DNA of 64,000 bases from Heterodera schachtii (taxonomy: Eukaryota > Nematoda > Chromadorea > Rhabditida > Heteroderidae). The stretch spans positions 874,301 to 938,300 of the forward strand of contig SIJG01000057.1 in the NCBI GenBank assembly GCA_023374025.1. The letters run 5' to 3'. A program made the position numbers and the translations under genes. Numbering within the stretch: position 1 is the stretch's first letter; each line of letters opens with the position of its first letter. Below the pieces are notes generated by a model that searched no databases, was not told the origin of the DNA, and worked only from the letters and a program-made list of their open reading frames with translations. Positions 48,346 to 59,281 of the stretch are shown here, piece by piece.

Positions 48346-50356
48346 TCGGACCGGCAGATCAAGAAGAAAAAAATCAATCATCGGTGATCAGTCTCGGCCG
48401 GCGCCACACCCGAACATAACACATCAACCAATCAATCATCATGCCAACAGTCGAGTTGTGCCGTAAACTTTGACGAGCACACACGGCACGGCACCCAAAC
48501 CCTATGGCACAAATGTATCTGTCGAGAGTCTCATGTCTCGAATTCGAACCCGTTTTCGGAGAATAGACTTTCGACCATGCGTTAATCGAGAGTCTCCCCG
48601 AGAGGTGGACTGACACTCTCGAGCCAATTAAATTTCTCGGTGCTAATTGCCCCCCCCCCCCGCCTCCTCCTCCTAATTATCCTATATGTTTTATTTACCT
48701 AATGAATCGGGTTCTTTCCACAGAGAATATTAATTAATTTTTGTTTACCTTTTTGAGAATGCGGCGTGAACTTTTTTTTAATTGATAATTTTATGTTAGC
48801 GTTTATATGGCACATGGCGCCAAAAAAATCTAGAAAAAGTAATTTTTCGCTGTTTTTTGGCCATAATTTACATAAAAGATTTTTATCAATCATATCCCTA
48901 AGTGTTCTCTATCAGTCTGAAAATTTTCAAAAAATTTGGTTAAGTTTCCAAAAAGTTATGACCAAAAGAGCTCAAAAACCTTGCTTTTCGAACATTTTTG
49001 GCCATCAGCAAATTTTTTTTATTTTGATGTTTTTTTAATTATTGCCCATTATATTTTTTTTGAAAGAACGATTTAGCACCAATATTAATGCAACTTTGTT
49101 GAACGGCCCGCCGTGCCATTAACTTTTAATTATCGACAATTTAAAAACCTAAATTTAAAAACAAAAGTTCACGTTAAAAACACACCTTTTTGTCCTATCT
49201 TTTCTCCACTCTTCAGCAGATATATTTTTTCGTATTGTATGTGGTGTTTTTTAAAGAATACCTATTTTATCAAAATTTGACTTCTCAGAAATGTGCGCAT
49301 AATTTAAATTTAAAGGGAGGCGAATTTTATTTTAAATTTCCCAATTTTAAAATCAAAAAATTAATACGAAAAAAAGATTAAGAAAAAACAAATCCTGAAA
49401 AATATATGCCAGAATATTCTCCTACCTATTTTATGATCCCCAACATTTTTGTAAAGTTTTGTGGCAAAATTTGATACAATTTCAATTTTCAATTGTTTTC
49501 ATTTGCATTTTTGGCCCGAATTTCTCGATAATCTCATAGATCCTGATTTTTAGTCTAGTGTAAAATGCCACAAAATTTCTATTTAATTTTAATTCCGCCA
49601 CCCATTTTTGTCCAGTCAGCAGGTGCTCCTTTCGTCCTCCGTTTCTGTCAAAAATGTCAATTTTCCATTTCTTTTGCTCTTCCCATATTTTAACTTTTAT
49701 CTAAACGTTGGAATAATATTTTTGATTGATATTATATTATAAATAATATTATTATTAATTTTCGTTTTTTTTGCCCATTTTTTTTTGTCAATTTTTGGCA
49801 CAAAAAGAGGAAATAAAATTTGTTGTATTGAACAGTTTTTTATCGTTAGGTGGTTTAGGCTTAGACCTAAGCTTTAGACTAGGCCTAGGCTTAAATAGTT
49901 GCCTTTTGTACGGGTTGCCATTGACCCAAACCCATCGAAACTGGGCCACACATTTATCAAAGCGACAATTTTCACTCAAATCCGAACTGCTTCATCGGCC
50001 ATTTCGCCAATTCAATTAATTCACTTTCACCATGGTACAACATTTGAGCACATATAAATGGAAATTTTATCTTATAGCATTATAAAAAAGAACATACATA
50101 ATGATTTGGCCATACGGAAATTGGTTGAAAACTTTGATGCAAATGAGAACCCAAAATGGGGATGAAATTCTCACACATCCCTTATCTTTGCAAAACCCTC
50201 TCATGCTCAATGCTTTTGGAAACTGGGATGATCCAGATAACCGAATGACTTTATATTCGCTCCCTTTGGCCCTTGGGAAAATATTTTTTAATTAATTTTA
50301 TTATGAATAAATAAATAAAATAAAAATCGAGTAGCCACTTTCACATAATTAGACAC
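48346..50356. other. Downstream of pde-4: 3' flank and spacer
   Basis: 48346-48620 is the probable 3' UTR or flank, with repeated CGAGAGTCTC/CTCTCGAG words. 48760-49000 resembles one arm of the foldback family (CATATCCCTAAGTGTTCTCT ... AAAAAGTTATGACC). 49849-49905 is TAGGCTTAGACCTAAGC-type repeat, similar to the words at 48-122 and 22690-22800. An open frame at 50101-50295 (starts MIWPYGNWLKTLMQM) is unrecognised and unsupported by splice context. Confidence 0.4.
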
Positions 50357-50814
50357 CCTTTTCGTTGCTTCGCCGCTGATGGAGACAAAGGCCTAAAAAT
50401 TCGGCGCAAATTGAAGAATGCCTTTTCCCAATTTTTTGGGACAATCAGAATTCCTAATTCATAATTTTTTCCGAAATCGGAATTTCCGACGTCCAAAGTG
50501 TTTTGCGGGAATCGAATTCCGTGCCATCCCTGTTGCTCACCCGTTGCATCGTTTGGCATCGCAAAGCATAAAGCTGACATTGTTCAAATTGTTCGAATTG
50601 CCGTTTTTTTCCCATGGAACAGCCACCGTATCACCAATTGGATATCGCTTCATTATCCCTTTGATAAGCCGTGCATTTCTTTTTGCTTTTATCAATATCA
50701 GCTTTTCGTTTGTCCGTTTGTTCACCAATTCAAATGGCTCGATTGGAGTTGATTTATAAACAAAAAAATGAATTTCGTAGCTGGCGGAAGTGGTGGCACG
50801 GATAAATTTCTAAT
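50357..50814 (-). pseudogene. F-box-like family copy I, last two exons only
   Basis: Minus strand. The second-last exon (upper end near 50814, ending in GG at a GTGAGC donor near 50531) is open: KFIRATTSASYEIHFF, EPFELVNKRTNEKLILI, MKRYPIGDTVAVPWE and NLNNVSFMLCDAKRCNG. The last exon (upper end near 50391) gives GPLSPSAAKQRKGCLIM and a stop. Upstream exons 1-3 are missing; within about 60 bp the sequence turns into GAGCCCGGACGGGATCG-type transposon DNA. The intron between the two exons carries the same inserted sequence (GTCCAAAG ... TCGAATTCCGTG) as copy H, so I and H are close relatives. Confidence 0.65.
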
Positions 50815-50869
50815 TGATGGGGAAACGGAAATTAAAAAGTAATCAAATCAGTCGTTTAAGAAATTATTA

Positions 50870-51290
50870 GAGCCCGGACGGGATCGTGGCCCCGCCGGGA
50901 TTTTGCCAGGACTCCCGGCCCCGATTCGGTTTTTTTGACAGACCACCGGGGCCGGGAGTCTCGGTCCCGAGATTCCGCCCCGGTCCTTTTTTCAAGTCCC
51001 GATCCAAATCCAAAAAAAGAAAAACTTCAAAGATTACGACTTTTCGCAATTTTCATGTATAATTTTTTTGGTAATTTGTTACCAATTCCGTCGTGTTCCA
51101 ATTGATGTTTTCACAAATGGACCCCGCGATCCTTGCTGATTTTCACCAATGGCATAAGAAATGGCGGCGGCGGCGCAGGAATATTCTTTCCTTTTTTCAA
51201 CGGGCGATGCCATCGAAAATTAAATTTCGCTCTTTTAGAAAAATAACTTAAAATTTTGAAGAATTTGAATGTCAAATAGAGCCCTGTGGA
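50870..51290. other. Transposon-end-like DNA and spacer
   Basis: TAGAGCCCGGACGGGATCGT at 50872 and the following GGGACCGGGA-like words resemble a hAT-like end, but no matching second end was found. The rest is AT-rich. Confidence 0.35.
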
Positions 51291-51291
51291 T

Positions 51292-51727
51292 CGGTCTACG
51301 TCAGTTCGGCTCTCACGATTCGGCCCCCACGGTTCGGCCCCAGCATGTTTTTCCGCTATAGCTTTCTATAACTTTTTTCTTTGTAATCCAAATCCAACAT
51401 TGTCGGTATCATTCGAAAGCTTAAAGTGTTTAGAAGCTTTTTCTAAGCTATTTCTTAGCGATTAGACAATTATCAAAAAAGTTATAACATGAAATTGCAA
51501 AAAAGTCGAAATTTTTGAAGTTTTTTCTCCATAAAATTTTTTCAAGGCTTAAAAATCTTTTTGTTTTTGGTTAGGCTAATAGAGCATGTTAAGAGCTTTC
51601 GAATGATACTAAAAATGTTGGATTTGGATGCCAAAGAAAAAAGCTTAAGTGGAAAAGCATGCTGGGGCCGAATCGTGAGGGCCGAACCGTGGGGGCCGAA
51701 CCGTGAGGGCCGAACTGACGGGTTCCG
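51292..51727. mobile_element. Foldback element (CGGTCTACGTCAGTTCGG ends)
   Basis: Ends CGGTCTACGTCAGTTCGGC and the inverse CGGAACCCGTCAGTTCGGC, with perfect 8-bp direct repeats CTGTGGAT (51284-51291, 51728-51735). Sub-terminal GATTCGGCCCC/GGGGCCGAATC words repeat three or four times per side. The interior holds the ATCCAACATTGTCGGTATCA block and its inverse. Confidence 0.85.
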
Positions 51728-52250
51728 CTGTGGATGGGATGGGATTATGCGCGGGATCATAGACCACAACCGCACAATTTTTGAAAATTGCGGAATTAAT
51801 CCATTTCGTTGTTCTCTCCCGTCTCTCTCTCGCTCTCTCTCTCTCTCTCTCCCTCTCTCTCCCTCTCTCCTGTTCTCACTCTGACTATGCTCCACACGCA
51901 CAGCGCCGTGCCGTTCTCTCCCCATTATTACCAAGCCAAGCGAAGATCTTCGGCTAATCCATTCTTCATTCATTTCTTTCCCTCTCTCTGCCTCTCGCTC
52001 TCTCCATGAAAAAATTATCCCTCCGGCGGGCATTATGGTGGCCATTCCTGGGTACCTAAGTTCCCAGGAAAATTGGCCCAGCAGAAGTCCTGAACGGTGT
52101 GCGGACTTTTCGCCTACTGCTGGACATTTTGTCTACTGAACCAAAATTGAATTTCAATTTTACTATCATAAAATGGATTTCGATCTCGTTTCATTCACCA
52201 AATATATCTTCCAAATTGATCAGTTTTACTTTTATTTATAAGCTCTGCAT
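51728..52250. other. CT-rich spacer
   Basis: 51815-51875 and 51975-52005 are CTCTCT tracts. Near 52110-52140 and 53066-53120 are similar GGCGAAAAGTC/GTAGGCGAAATGTCCAGT words that bracket the next transposon. No gene is seen. Confidence 0.4.
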
Positions 52251-53017
52251 CAGGGATGGGCCAAATCGGAAAATAATATGCGAAACGCGAAATTTGCGAA
52301 AGTAAAAAATTCGAAATGAAAATAAATGCGAAACGCGAAATTCCAAAAAACGCGAAATTGCGAAACGCGAAACGCGAAAGCGAAATTTTTTCTACAACTT
52401 TTTTAATAGTCATAATCATAAAGCAAAAAATATTTTTTTGTAAAATTTTATTCTAAATTTTAAAAATCAATAAAAAGCTTTTTTGAGGCGCGCTTTTTCC
52501 AAAAAACTTTTTGGTAAGTGGGGGCAGGCGGCGCCGGTAGGCGCCGCCGAGAAATTTTTTGAAAGTTTGAGGGAATTTGTTAACAGATTTTCACTAAAAA
52601 ATGATCAAATTTTGCGAGTTTTATCATTTTTCCAATGAATAATAAAAGTTTTGGGGCGCGGCGTGCCGATTGGAGTCGCTGGGAAAAGACTTTCACCAAA
52701 AAATTACCTAAATTTTACGATTTTGGGCGCCATTTTTCTATTAAAAAATATGAGTTTTGGGGGCGCGGCGGTGCCGATAGGCGCCGCCGGGGGGGAAATT
52801 AAAAATTTTGATCATTTATAAACAAGTTTTCACTGAAAATTAGCCAATTTATAGGTAACATTTTGAAAAATTTTAGGGGAATTGCATCCAATTCTTAGGG
52901 GTGTAAAAGTCGCGTTTCGCGCCAAAATACGAAACGCGAAACGCGAAAGCGAAAGTGCCAAAAAAAGCGAAATATGCGAAAGCGAAACGCGAAAGCGAAA
53001 GCGAAAGCCCATCCCTG
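52251..53017. mobile_element. hAT-like element (CAGGGATGGGC ends)
   Basis: Ends CAGGGATGGGCC and AGCCCATCCCTG, with perfect 8-bp direct repeats CTCTGCAT (52243-52250, 53018-53025). The sub-terminal parts are runs of GCGAAACGCGAAA. The core carries GC hairpins at 52526-52550 and 52761-52795 and a degenerate one near 52663-52692. Non-coding. Confidence 0.9.
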
Positions 53018-53307
53018 CTCTGCATTATGAGTCCAAACAGATGCATAGAAATAAAGTCCGATTTTAAGTGAGTAGGCGAAAAGTCGAGTAGGCGAAGTGT
53101 CAGTAGGCGAAATGTCCAGTAGGCAAGATGTCATCGTGCCGTCCTGCTGAACTCTTCGTGCCTTGTAGGACAGCGATAAGTCCTGCTACTGTAAAAGCCA
53201 TTCCCAAAGCCCAAAATAGCCCATAGCATATGTCTCCAAATTAAGGAGGATTTCCTTTCTGTTGCATACAAAAATTTCCATTAAGCAAGTTTATTATTTT
53301 TTCTTTG

Positions 53308-56105
53308 ATGGCACCGCCCGTCAAAAAAACGAAAACGTTTTCTTCCGCCGACAACTGCCGCCTCATTAGTGAAAATCAACCGCAATCGTTGGAGCCACTT
53401 ATGGAATCAGTTGGAAATCGGTGAAATTCTTGATTTATGGGGAAAATTAACTGGAAAATGAGCCGGTAATATAGTTATTTACTCAACGGACACCGAAAGA
53501 AAAACGGTGCTAGGTCAATTCAAAAAAACTCAGTGATTGATAAAATAATTAATTTAATTATTCGATTCACTAAATTCATATAATTATTATACTCAACAAT
53601 TATTTGGAAGTATTTTTTTTAATTGTAATATTGTTAAAACTTTAAAAAAAGAACAAAATTTCTATTTACTTCGAGGTTATTCTTGAACCAGCAAGATTAG
53701 GTAATTAAATAAATCATAATTTATACGGACGGCTTAAATCGGATTTTACATGGATAATGAATGATCTTACAAAATATATAAAATTTTGAACCAAAATGCC
53801 GATTTTTAAATTATTCTTTTTTATATTTAAATATATTAAATTCATTGACACCGATTTTATATAATAAAATTAATTATGTTATCAATCATGAGTTTTTTTT
53901 GGATCGACTCAGCAGTAAGAAATTTTTTAGGCAAATTTTCGTGAAATTCTGAACAATTTCTTTTTCCCCGCATTTAGTTGGATTTGCAACGATGTTTGGA
54001 TGGACATTTTCCCTCATTTTGACCATGCTCAACTTGGCCTTAAATTGGCACTTCTTTCACCACGTTTCGATGCTTTGGTGGACACGCATTTCAATGGCAA
54101 AAGCGAATGGACACTTTGGAGAGAAATCAGAACTCGAAAAGACCTGCTGGGACCAAAAGCTAAACTATTTGTCGATTGGAAACCTGCTGAATTTCCATTG
54201 CCCGACCCTCCGCTGCCCAACAAAATTCGCTTTAAGAACCTACGGATTGAGTAATTCAATTTTTTAATTTGTAAAAACAAGTTTAAAAAACAACCTCCGT
54301 TTCCGGACTCCGCCAGTTGGGCCCCGGACTATAACTGTTTTCTTTATCAACCAATTCCAACATTGTCGGTATCATTCGAAAGCTCGTTACATGCTCTATT
54401 AGCCTACAAAATTCCTAACATTTTCGTTGCGGTTCAAAAAAAGTTATGGCCAAAAATGACTGAAAACCTGGTTTCTGATTTATTTTTGGACATTAATTTG
54501 TGCAAGATTTACGAATTTTTGAAATTTTGCAAGATAATAGAGGACATTTAGGGCTTTCGAATGATACCAAATAATGTTGGATTTTGTTTAACGTGCCGGG
54601 GCCCAACTGAAGTAAACCTCCTTTTCAGTTACATTGACCATTCCGTCGTCGCATTTCTCCGTGCCAATCAGCACATTTTCGACAGAGGAGGCACCAATTT
54701 ACTCTTCCCTCTGACGGATGAGAGTACAAAAAACAACAGAACAATTTGGGATGTTTTTGCCGGCGAAATTTGGCCCATTTTTGCTGCAAATGTTCGCCGT
54801 TTGTCCCTTCCAAATGCCGTCGTTTATTTGGCCAATTTGCTCCGCCTCATTTCGCCGACATTGCTCACCGACCTCAATGATCAGTTGGACTCAATCCATT
54901 TCGGCACTTCGTTCCCCGCTGTGTTTACTGATCAACGTCATGGGCCAAATGCTGCAACTTCTTTTGCTGGCCAAGCGTTGTCCAAATGGTTGCACGCGCC
55001 GCGCACTGATGGACAGCCGAAGCGATTGTACTGCCACCAAACTTTGACCAATATGGACACAGACACTGGATGGATCAACGATTTCAAGGAGGTCGGCCAC
55101 CCCCAATTTTTTTCTCGACTCTTTTCTGGACAAAAATCCAGGTCCAGAAAAAGCTAGGCTTTTCATGGCTTAGACGACGAAGCCTTGGCCTGGATTTTTT
55201 TTTGAAATTTCCTTTGAAAAAAAATGTTTGAAAAATATAAATAATTGCCTAAGAACATCTAAAACATTATTGTAATTTATTTATTTTTAAATCAAAATAT
55301 ATTGGTATTTATTATTTTCTTAAAATTTCATTAACTTTATGTTTAACGAATAAAAATTTTTCAAAATTTTCATTCTTTTTTTGAACAAACTAAAAAGTCG
55401 CAAATTAACCAAAGTCATCATTTGAACAAAATCTGTTAACAAATCGCATTAAAATTTCCCGGCAGCGCCTTATGGCACCACCGGATGGACCCCCATTTTA
55501 CCTTAGTTTTTGAAACTTTAGCTCAATAATTGCAAAAATTCACATTTTTTGGCGAAAAATTATTTTTATCGAGATTTCGAGACCGAGAAATTTCACCCAA
55601 TATTTTAAAAAATTTTCAAACCTATAAATTTAAAGAAAAACATCTTATTATATTTTACCAGAAAATTTCAAGTAAAAATTTTTGAAAATTTTTAAGCGAT
55701 TTTTTCAAAATTTAATGTGTAAATTATTAAGTTTTTTCAAAAAAAATTTCCAAGAAATAACTGAAAATTTTTCTTTTTTAAATTTTCTTACGAAAAAATT
55801 TACATTTGCATTTTCCCATTGTTTAGACATTTGTTCGTGCCACCACTTCTTCTGCCCGCTACACAATTCAATTTGAAGTGCGCGCATCTGTGCCAATTGG
55901 GCCATTTGAATTGGTGAACGAACGGACCCAAGAAAAACTGACATTGAGTAAAACAAGCGAAGATTTATGGGCTGGCCAATGGGTGATGAAGCGATGTCCA
56001 ATTGGGGAGACGGCGATGATTCAGTGGGAGGCCCCCCAAAATTCGGCAACCAATTTGAACAATGTCAACATTTATTTGTGTTGTGTCAGTTGCACTAGGT
56101 GGTGA
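53308..56105 (+). CDS. F-box-like family protein, copy G (intact, 375 aa)
   Basis: Exons 53308-53420, 53978-54250, 54629-55091 and 55827-56105, 1128 nt in frame. It starts MAPPVKKTKTFSSADNCRL. Exon 2: WICNDVWMDIFPHFDHAQ, LGLKLALLSPRFDALVDTHF, FPLPDPPLPNKIRFKNL. Exon 3: YIDHSVVAFLRANQHIF, WDVFAGEIWPIFAANVRRL, ALSKWLHAPRTDGQPKRL. Exon 4: GPFELVNERTQEKLTL, WVMKRCPIGETAMIQWE, TNLNNVNIYLCCVSC, then TRW and a stop. The usual splice into a GPLSPP tail is lost: the family CIG is CTR here and reads into TGA, so the C-terminus is about 14-30 residues shorter. A palindromic element sits in intron 2 immediately next to the exon 3 acceptor. The F-box/SCF role is inferred as for copy E. Confidence 0.78.
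54304..54618. mobile_element. Foldback element in intron 2 of copy G
   Basis: Ends CGGACTCCGCCAGTTGGGCC and the inverse GGTTTACTTCAGTTGGGCC; flanking 8-mers TCCGTTTC (54296-54303) and TCCTTTTC (54619-54626), 7 of 8 matching. The interior has ACATTGTCGGTATCATTCG and the inverse TTTCGAATGATACCAAATA. The right flank is part of the splice acceptor of exon 3 (TTTTCAG/TTACATTGAC). Confidence 0.75.
55458..55484. repeat. GC hairpin repeat in intron 3 of copy G
   Basis: A variant of the GC hairpin unit (CCCGGCAGCGCCTTATGGCA, then CCACCGG), preceded by AAAATCTGTTAACAAATCGC as elsewhere. It has no recognised hAT-like ends here. Confidence 0.7.
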
Positions 56106-57509
56106 ACACCCCCCCCCGTTATTCTGACCCCCCCCCCCCTTGTCCATGTATGAAATACACTATTCTATACAGTAATCTAGAGAAATCTCCGGTTCTATTG
56201 CATTAGATGTGTCCAATCGAGTTTTTGACAGGATACCCATCTTTTCTTTCTGCATTTTCCGGTTCAATCTTTGTCTCAGATAAAAAATGACAAATTCTAC
56301 CCATTTTGTGGTTAAAATTTCAAAAATTAAGGTAAAATGAAGGTCCGGCGGTGCCGATAGGCGCCGCTGGTAAATTTTTTGGAAATTGTAATAAAATATG
56401 GTAGGAAAAGTTGCAAAATTTTCAAAAAATTTACTGTTTTTTCAAAAAAATAAATCGCAAAAAAGGCAAAAAAATGCACCAAAAAGTTCAAGATAAAAGC
56501 TTCAAACCAAGTTAAAAACTCGTTTTCGTGCATATTAGGCTATAGCAAGTTAGCAAAAAAGGTAATTATTAGAGTTAAACGGGACCGGGACTTACCGGAA
56601 CCAGAAAAGTCGGGACCGGGACCTCGATTTTCGTCCGGGACTGGGACCAACCGGGAATTTTCCCAAGTGAAATTTTTTGAAAAAAAATTTGAAAATTTGA
56701 GTGCACTTTGTTACGAAAAATTGTCTATATTCAAAAATGTACCCATAAAATTTTTTAATTCTCGTTTGTGGGGAGAAATTCGAAGAATTTTTCCATTATG
56801 CAATTTTGAGTGTAATATATTAACAGAAAATAATAAACTGAAGCATTCGTTTTAAAAATTAAGTTTTCAAATATATTCATTTCTTAGGGGTGGAAATTTC
56901 GCATTTCGCGCCAAAAAGCGAAATGCGAAAAGCGAAATGCGAAACGCCAAAAAATGCGAATAATGCGAAAGGCGAAATGCGAAAAGCGAAACCTCGGCCC
57001 ATCCCTGATATTAACCAAAAGATTTGCAAAATATTTTAGAGTAAAATTTTCTACGCAAAAAAAATCAAGAATTTTTTGGGTATTACAATATAAAAAATGG
57101 CAAAAAAATGCCAAAATATGGCAAATGCCACTTTTATGAATTAAGTTAAGCTATAAACTATATTGAGCACATATGGATGATTCCAAATAAAGCGGAGTAA
57201 TGGATTTTCTTTGAGAGGATTAAATCAGTGAAAAGGATTTTCGAAAGATTTTTTTTTGAAAAATAAATAATGATGGATTCAGGACGTGTCGCGCACACAG
57301 CTTTTTTCTATAAAACTTCTGCTGCTGATGGGAGCGGGAAGATAAATTGATGAAAACTGATCAGCCAGCTGTGCAGCTGACTGATCAGCGTAGCAGAACA
57401 ATGAGTGGGGATGAGAGAGAAAGGAGTGAAAAGAGAGAAATGAAAAAAGGGAAGAGAGAGAGAGAGAGAGAGAATGGAGAGGGAAGAGAAAGGAGAGATA
57501 CAAGGGGGG

Positions 57510-57541
<32 letters not shown>

Positions 57542-59281
57542 GAGGGGAGGAGAAAACGGAGAGGAAAATGAAGGGAGTGAGAAAATGTATGTGTTCATGG
57601 AAATAAACGATGTATAGTGAAAAATTTTTTTTAAGTGCCAAAATTAGTTGTTAAACAAACATTTAAATTTAAAATAATCCTGTTAACAATAATTGTAGTA
57701 CGGAAATCCTGTGGTTTGTTCCCCCCATTTTTGGGCAAAATTTTTTAAAACTTATATATAAAACATGTTCCCATTGGTTTTGTGGTCGCTGATCATGAAG
57801 CGCCGGCATCTATTTCGACATAACGAACACCGAATTCAAATTCGAACAAAAAGTAGAAAATTCGAATTTCAGAAAACTCAGCCAATACTTTTAAACTTAA
57901 TTTTGTTAAGGTTCAAAAACGTTATGGCCAGAAGAATTCAAAAAACCAGATTTTCCAACCTTTTTGGACATAAATTTGTTAAAAATTGAAGAAATTTTTT
58001 GGAATTTTGCAAGATAATCGAGCATCTTAGGGCTCTCGAATGATACCAAGATCGTTGGATTTTGTTTACAAAGAAAAAAGTTACGATCTAAAAACATGTA
58101 CTCGTACGAAAACGGCCTGGCCCCAGAATTGATCTATCCAATAAGCAACTTTTACAATCCTATTTCATGAACAGAAAAATCTTTGGTAATATATAGAAAT
58201 AATTAAATGAAAAATGGCGATTAATATCGTTTAGCATCTCTTTTGTTAATTGCCAGCAGTAAAATAAAATAAATATTCTTAAGATTTGATTAATTATTCT
58301 TAATAAACAGATGCAAATTTCACTAAAAAGTTAAATCTTTTAATTAAATAATGGATTTCTCAGAATACAATTATAAACTTCAATGAACGATGAAAATAAC
58401 TGACATTTTATTAATTGTTTAAGAATATAACTAGCTAAATGATATTTAATAATTTCAAATCCACAGGGGTCAACGTGGAAAAAAACTCGGAATTTCTAAT
58501 ATTTTTTTAATAAAGAGGAACAATTAATTAAAAACTCTTTTTTCATTATTTCACGGAACTTTATCTTCAACCTTTTTTTGCCCCACAGAACAGATATGTA
58601 TGAAATTATTTATGAATTTTTTATTTTAATCGTTTCCTTTTTCACGCACTCTCATGTTTTTATGTTTTTTTTTTTAATTTTATTTCACATTTTTTTTTCA
58701 TTTAAGTGTTCTTTCATTAGTTAAATCAAATTTTTTTTGGATTATATTTCCAAACAAATATATTTCATTTATTTTAAAAATTATCCATGCAATTAATACT
58801 AATTTTTGATCGCTAATGAGTGAAGAGATGCGAAACTGTTCACTCTTAATTAGTTTTTAATTAATTTATTCTTTTTTAAGTATTTTCTTTTCAACCTGTC
58901 AAAGCTCGGTTTTGTAATCCATTCCAGTGGGGACGATTGCTGATTAGGGGTATTTTTCGACATTTTAACGAAATATCAACCGAGTAAAATGTTTCGGTTT
59001 TTTATTTTTTTATATTTACCGATCGATTCAATCACTTGTAAGATCTCTAGTGTTTAAGCAGTTTATCATGCTTTATTTTAAACGCTCCAATTTATTTTCT
59101 GCTCACAATCAGCTGGAATTTTTGAAAAATTTTATTACGAATTTCCAAAATTGAATTTTTGAAAAATATGAAATTCCAGCTTGGATTTTTGAAAAATTTT
59201 ATTACGTTGGAAAATTTCATTTTGAAATCCCAAGCATTTTTTTAAATTTTCATTCAATTTGGAAAGTCAAAGCCATTGCAG
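56106..59281. other. Gene-free region with repeat fragments
   Basis: 56344-56370 is an inverted GC hairpin unit. 56573 onwards has TAGAGTTAAACGGGACCGGG, hAT-like but one-ended. 56888-57008 has GCGAAATGCGAAA words and ends CGGCCCATCCCTG like the element at 52251, with ATATTAAC both at 56817 and 57009. 57400-57560 is a GA tract. About 57890-58125 is one arm of the foldback family (ATGATACCAAGATCGTTGGA). The rest is AT-rich. Confidence 0.45.
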
